NCBI GenBank assembly: GCA_944322585.1
Contig: CALUPB010000004.1
Span: 62,001-126,000, forward strand
Direction: 5' to 3'
DNA length: 64,000 nt
Source of the DNA: an uncultured Bacteroidales bacterium
GTDB taxonomy: Bacteria; Bacteroidota; Bacteroidia; Bacteroidales; UBA932
In this document: in pieces, positions 63,258 through 64,000 of the stretch
How the letters are laid out: each line of letters opens with the position of its first letter
Numbering within the stretch: the stretch's first letter is position 1
The notes under the pieces: model-generated
Seen by the model: the letters and a program-made list of their open reading frames with translations, nothing else
What the model was told of the DNA's origin: nothing
Databases searched by the model: none
Made by a program: the position numbers and the translations under genes

Positions 63258-63625
63258 AATCTTAATTTATCTGTTTGTTTTATCAACTCTCTGCACCTAT
63301 CTTCTGTCAAAGTATTCATCAGCCGCTCCTTATAGGAGGGATATCTTGCTTCAATATTCAAAGGCTCAAGTGCATCTATGAAATCTGTCTGTTCCTCTGA
63401 CATTTCCTTGTCCAGCCCACTTTTCTCTGCAAGCCTTGACAAACTGTGTATCTTCAATGCAGGCTCTTCCAAAACACTGCTCCAATAGGCTTTTAATATC
63501 TTTTCAATGACCTGATGACACATAAAGCCCACATAAAGGAATCTCTTGGTTTCAAACATAGCCTGAGCAGTCTCAAAGTCATAGTCTGCCAATTCAACCC
63601 AATATTTTACCTTATCCTGCTGCAT
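63236..63625 (-). CDS. HEPN-domain protein of the second HEPN/MNT module
   Basis: 129 residues, mostly helical. FLYVGFMCHQVIEKILKAYW (about 29-48) and LKIHSLSRLAEKSGL (about 57-71) followed by LNIEARYPSY are characteristic of the stand-alone HEPN proteins found with MNT partners. The RX4HXY motif of HepT is not present, so this belongs to a different HEPN subgroup. Gene order is HEPN then MNT, opposite to the neighbouring module. -7 box at 63643-63650; R2 begins 75 bases upstream of the ATG. Confidence 0.85.
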   Translation of the reverse strand: MQQDKVKYWVELADYDFETAQAMFETKRFLYVGFMCHQVIEKILKAYWSSVLEEPALKIHSLSRLAEKSGLDKEMSEEQTDFIDALEPLNIEARYPSYKERLMNTLTEDRCRELIKQTDKLRLWIKNRL

Positions 63626-63642
63626 ATCAAATACACTTTCAG

Positions 63643-63650
63643 CAAATATA
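63643..63650 (-). promoter_or_regulatory. Bacteroidetes -7 box for the HEPN-MNT module
   Basis: CAAATATA on the plus strand is TATATTTG on the minus strand, 17 bases ahead of the HEPN ATG. Confidence 0.5.
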
Positions 63651-63699
63651 ACCTTTTCTTTCCAATCTACAATTTATCTGCTTAGTTGCATAGGTAAAA

Positions 63700-63796
63700 A
63701 TGCATTCACATCTCTTTGAATAAATTCAAAAGTGAATATATCCGATTTCTCAAATCATTATATCTTATTCAGCAGGAATGAAAATATCCTAACATA
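63700..63796 (+). repeat. Imperfect direct repeat R2
   Basis: 97 bp, aligned over its length with R1 (62856-62946) with a few gaps. The inverted repeat is shorter here: ATTCAC at 63704-63709 and GTGAAT at 63732-63737. It is the upstream flank of the HEPN-MNT module. Confidence 0.8.
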
Positions 63797-64000
63797 CAAA
63801 ATATCGCTGGAATAATCGAAAAAAATCAGCAGATTAACGCAATAGAAACTGAGATTTAAGTAGTTAGGAGAAAATCGCAGAAGTTGGGTAGAGGACTGAA
63901 AACTGTTTCAAAGCGGATTGGAGAAAGAGAACGGTTTCCTATTCGTTACCCGCCAGAAGTGCAGATTTAACAGTCGCCGCTTCGTTTGCGCCGTTCTGCG
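63797..64000. other. Gene-free window end
   Basis: With the promoter region and R2 the gene-free stretch runs from 63626 to 64000 (375 bases). After R2 no open frame, RNA gene or clear terminator is visible. A copy of the recurrent motif GAAAACTGTTTC occurs near 63898-63909. Confidence 0.5.

Noticed and set aside
62856-63796. R1/R2 as integron attC sites
   Set aside because: The expected RYYYAAC / GTTRRRY core pair is not present (GTTAGGA lacks the final pyrimidine), the cassette genes are on the strand and in the order unlike an array, and no integrase gene is seen.

Overview
The window comes from the chromosome of a Bacteroidales bacterium. The evidence is a SusC/SusD outer-membrane pair, an ExbB/ExbD set with two ExbD genes, a LytTR regulator without a receiver domain, and at least twenty intergenic copies of the Bacteroidetes -7 box TAnnTTTG. 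Shine-Dalgarno sequences are mostly weak. Base composition is around 50% GC for most of the window and clearly lower at 62-64 kb. Genus cannot be fixed from the sequence; a Rikenellaceae-like or uncultured gut/rumen Bacteroidales lineage is plausible.

From 0 to 55.5 kb the window is mainly core genome with dense, often translationally coupled operons. 0-10.9 kb holds a DoxX-like protein (cut by the window edge), tmk, folP, purB, a FtsB/DivIC-type protein, a sugar nucleotidyltransferase, a CPBP protease, the cell-wall recycling set amgK / rapZ-like / murU, and pncB. 11.1-17.5 kb is a four-gene SusC/SusD lipoprotein locus without enzymes. 17.7-26.8 kb has an acyltransferase, a large porin coupled to a lytic transglycosylase, a LolC/E-type permease behind an M13 peptidase, and a YczE-like membrane protein. 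26.8-31.3 kb is a leftward pyrE operon. 31.4-42.9 kb holds a Nudix protein, queA, dprA-tatD-ansA, ExbB/ExbD, alkaline phosphatase, asnS, udk and a TonB-like protein. 42.9-49.2 kb is a leftward operon ridA / unknown 758-aa protein / acyl-CoA synthetase / dCMP deaminase / ctp. 49.4-55.5 kb has tRNA-Arg, rpmF, yceD, typA, guaA, a gamma-class carbonic anhydrase, tadA and yqaA.

The last 8.5 kb, starting at tRNA-Gln (55.54 kb), is more accessory. It has a HigB/HigA pair whose toxin has lost its N-terminus, a decayed TPR/retropepsin gene, an HD hydrolase behind three exact-period 23-bp repeats, CreD, a LytTR regulator followed by a membrane-anchored phosphodiester-glycosidase-like protein, a Gfo/Idh oxidoreductase, and two HEPN/MNT toxin-antitoxin modules on AT-rich DNA.

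The most notable signals are structural. (1) A 127-bp element with terminal inverted repeats lies between amgK and rapZ; removing it in silico rejoins the two genes in one frame. (2) A perfect 23-bp inverted repeat lies inside the murU-like gene around a 57-bp spacer that is open in both orientations. (3) Two imperfect direct repeats of about 95 bp bracket the HEPN-MNT module, each about 75-80 bp upstream of a toxin-antitoxin operon. (4) An exact inverted repeat made of two face-to-face promoter boxes lies between pyrE and the Nudix gene.
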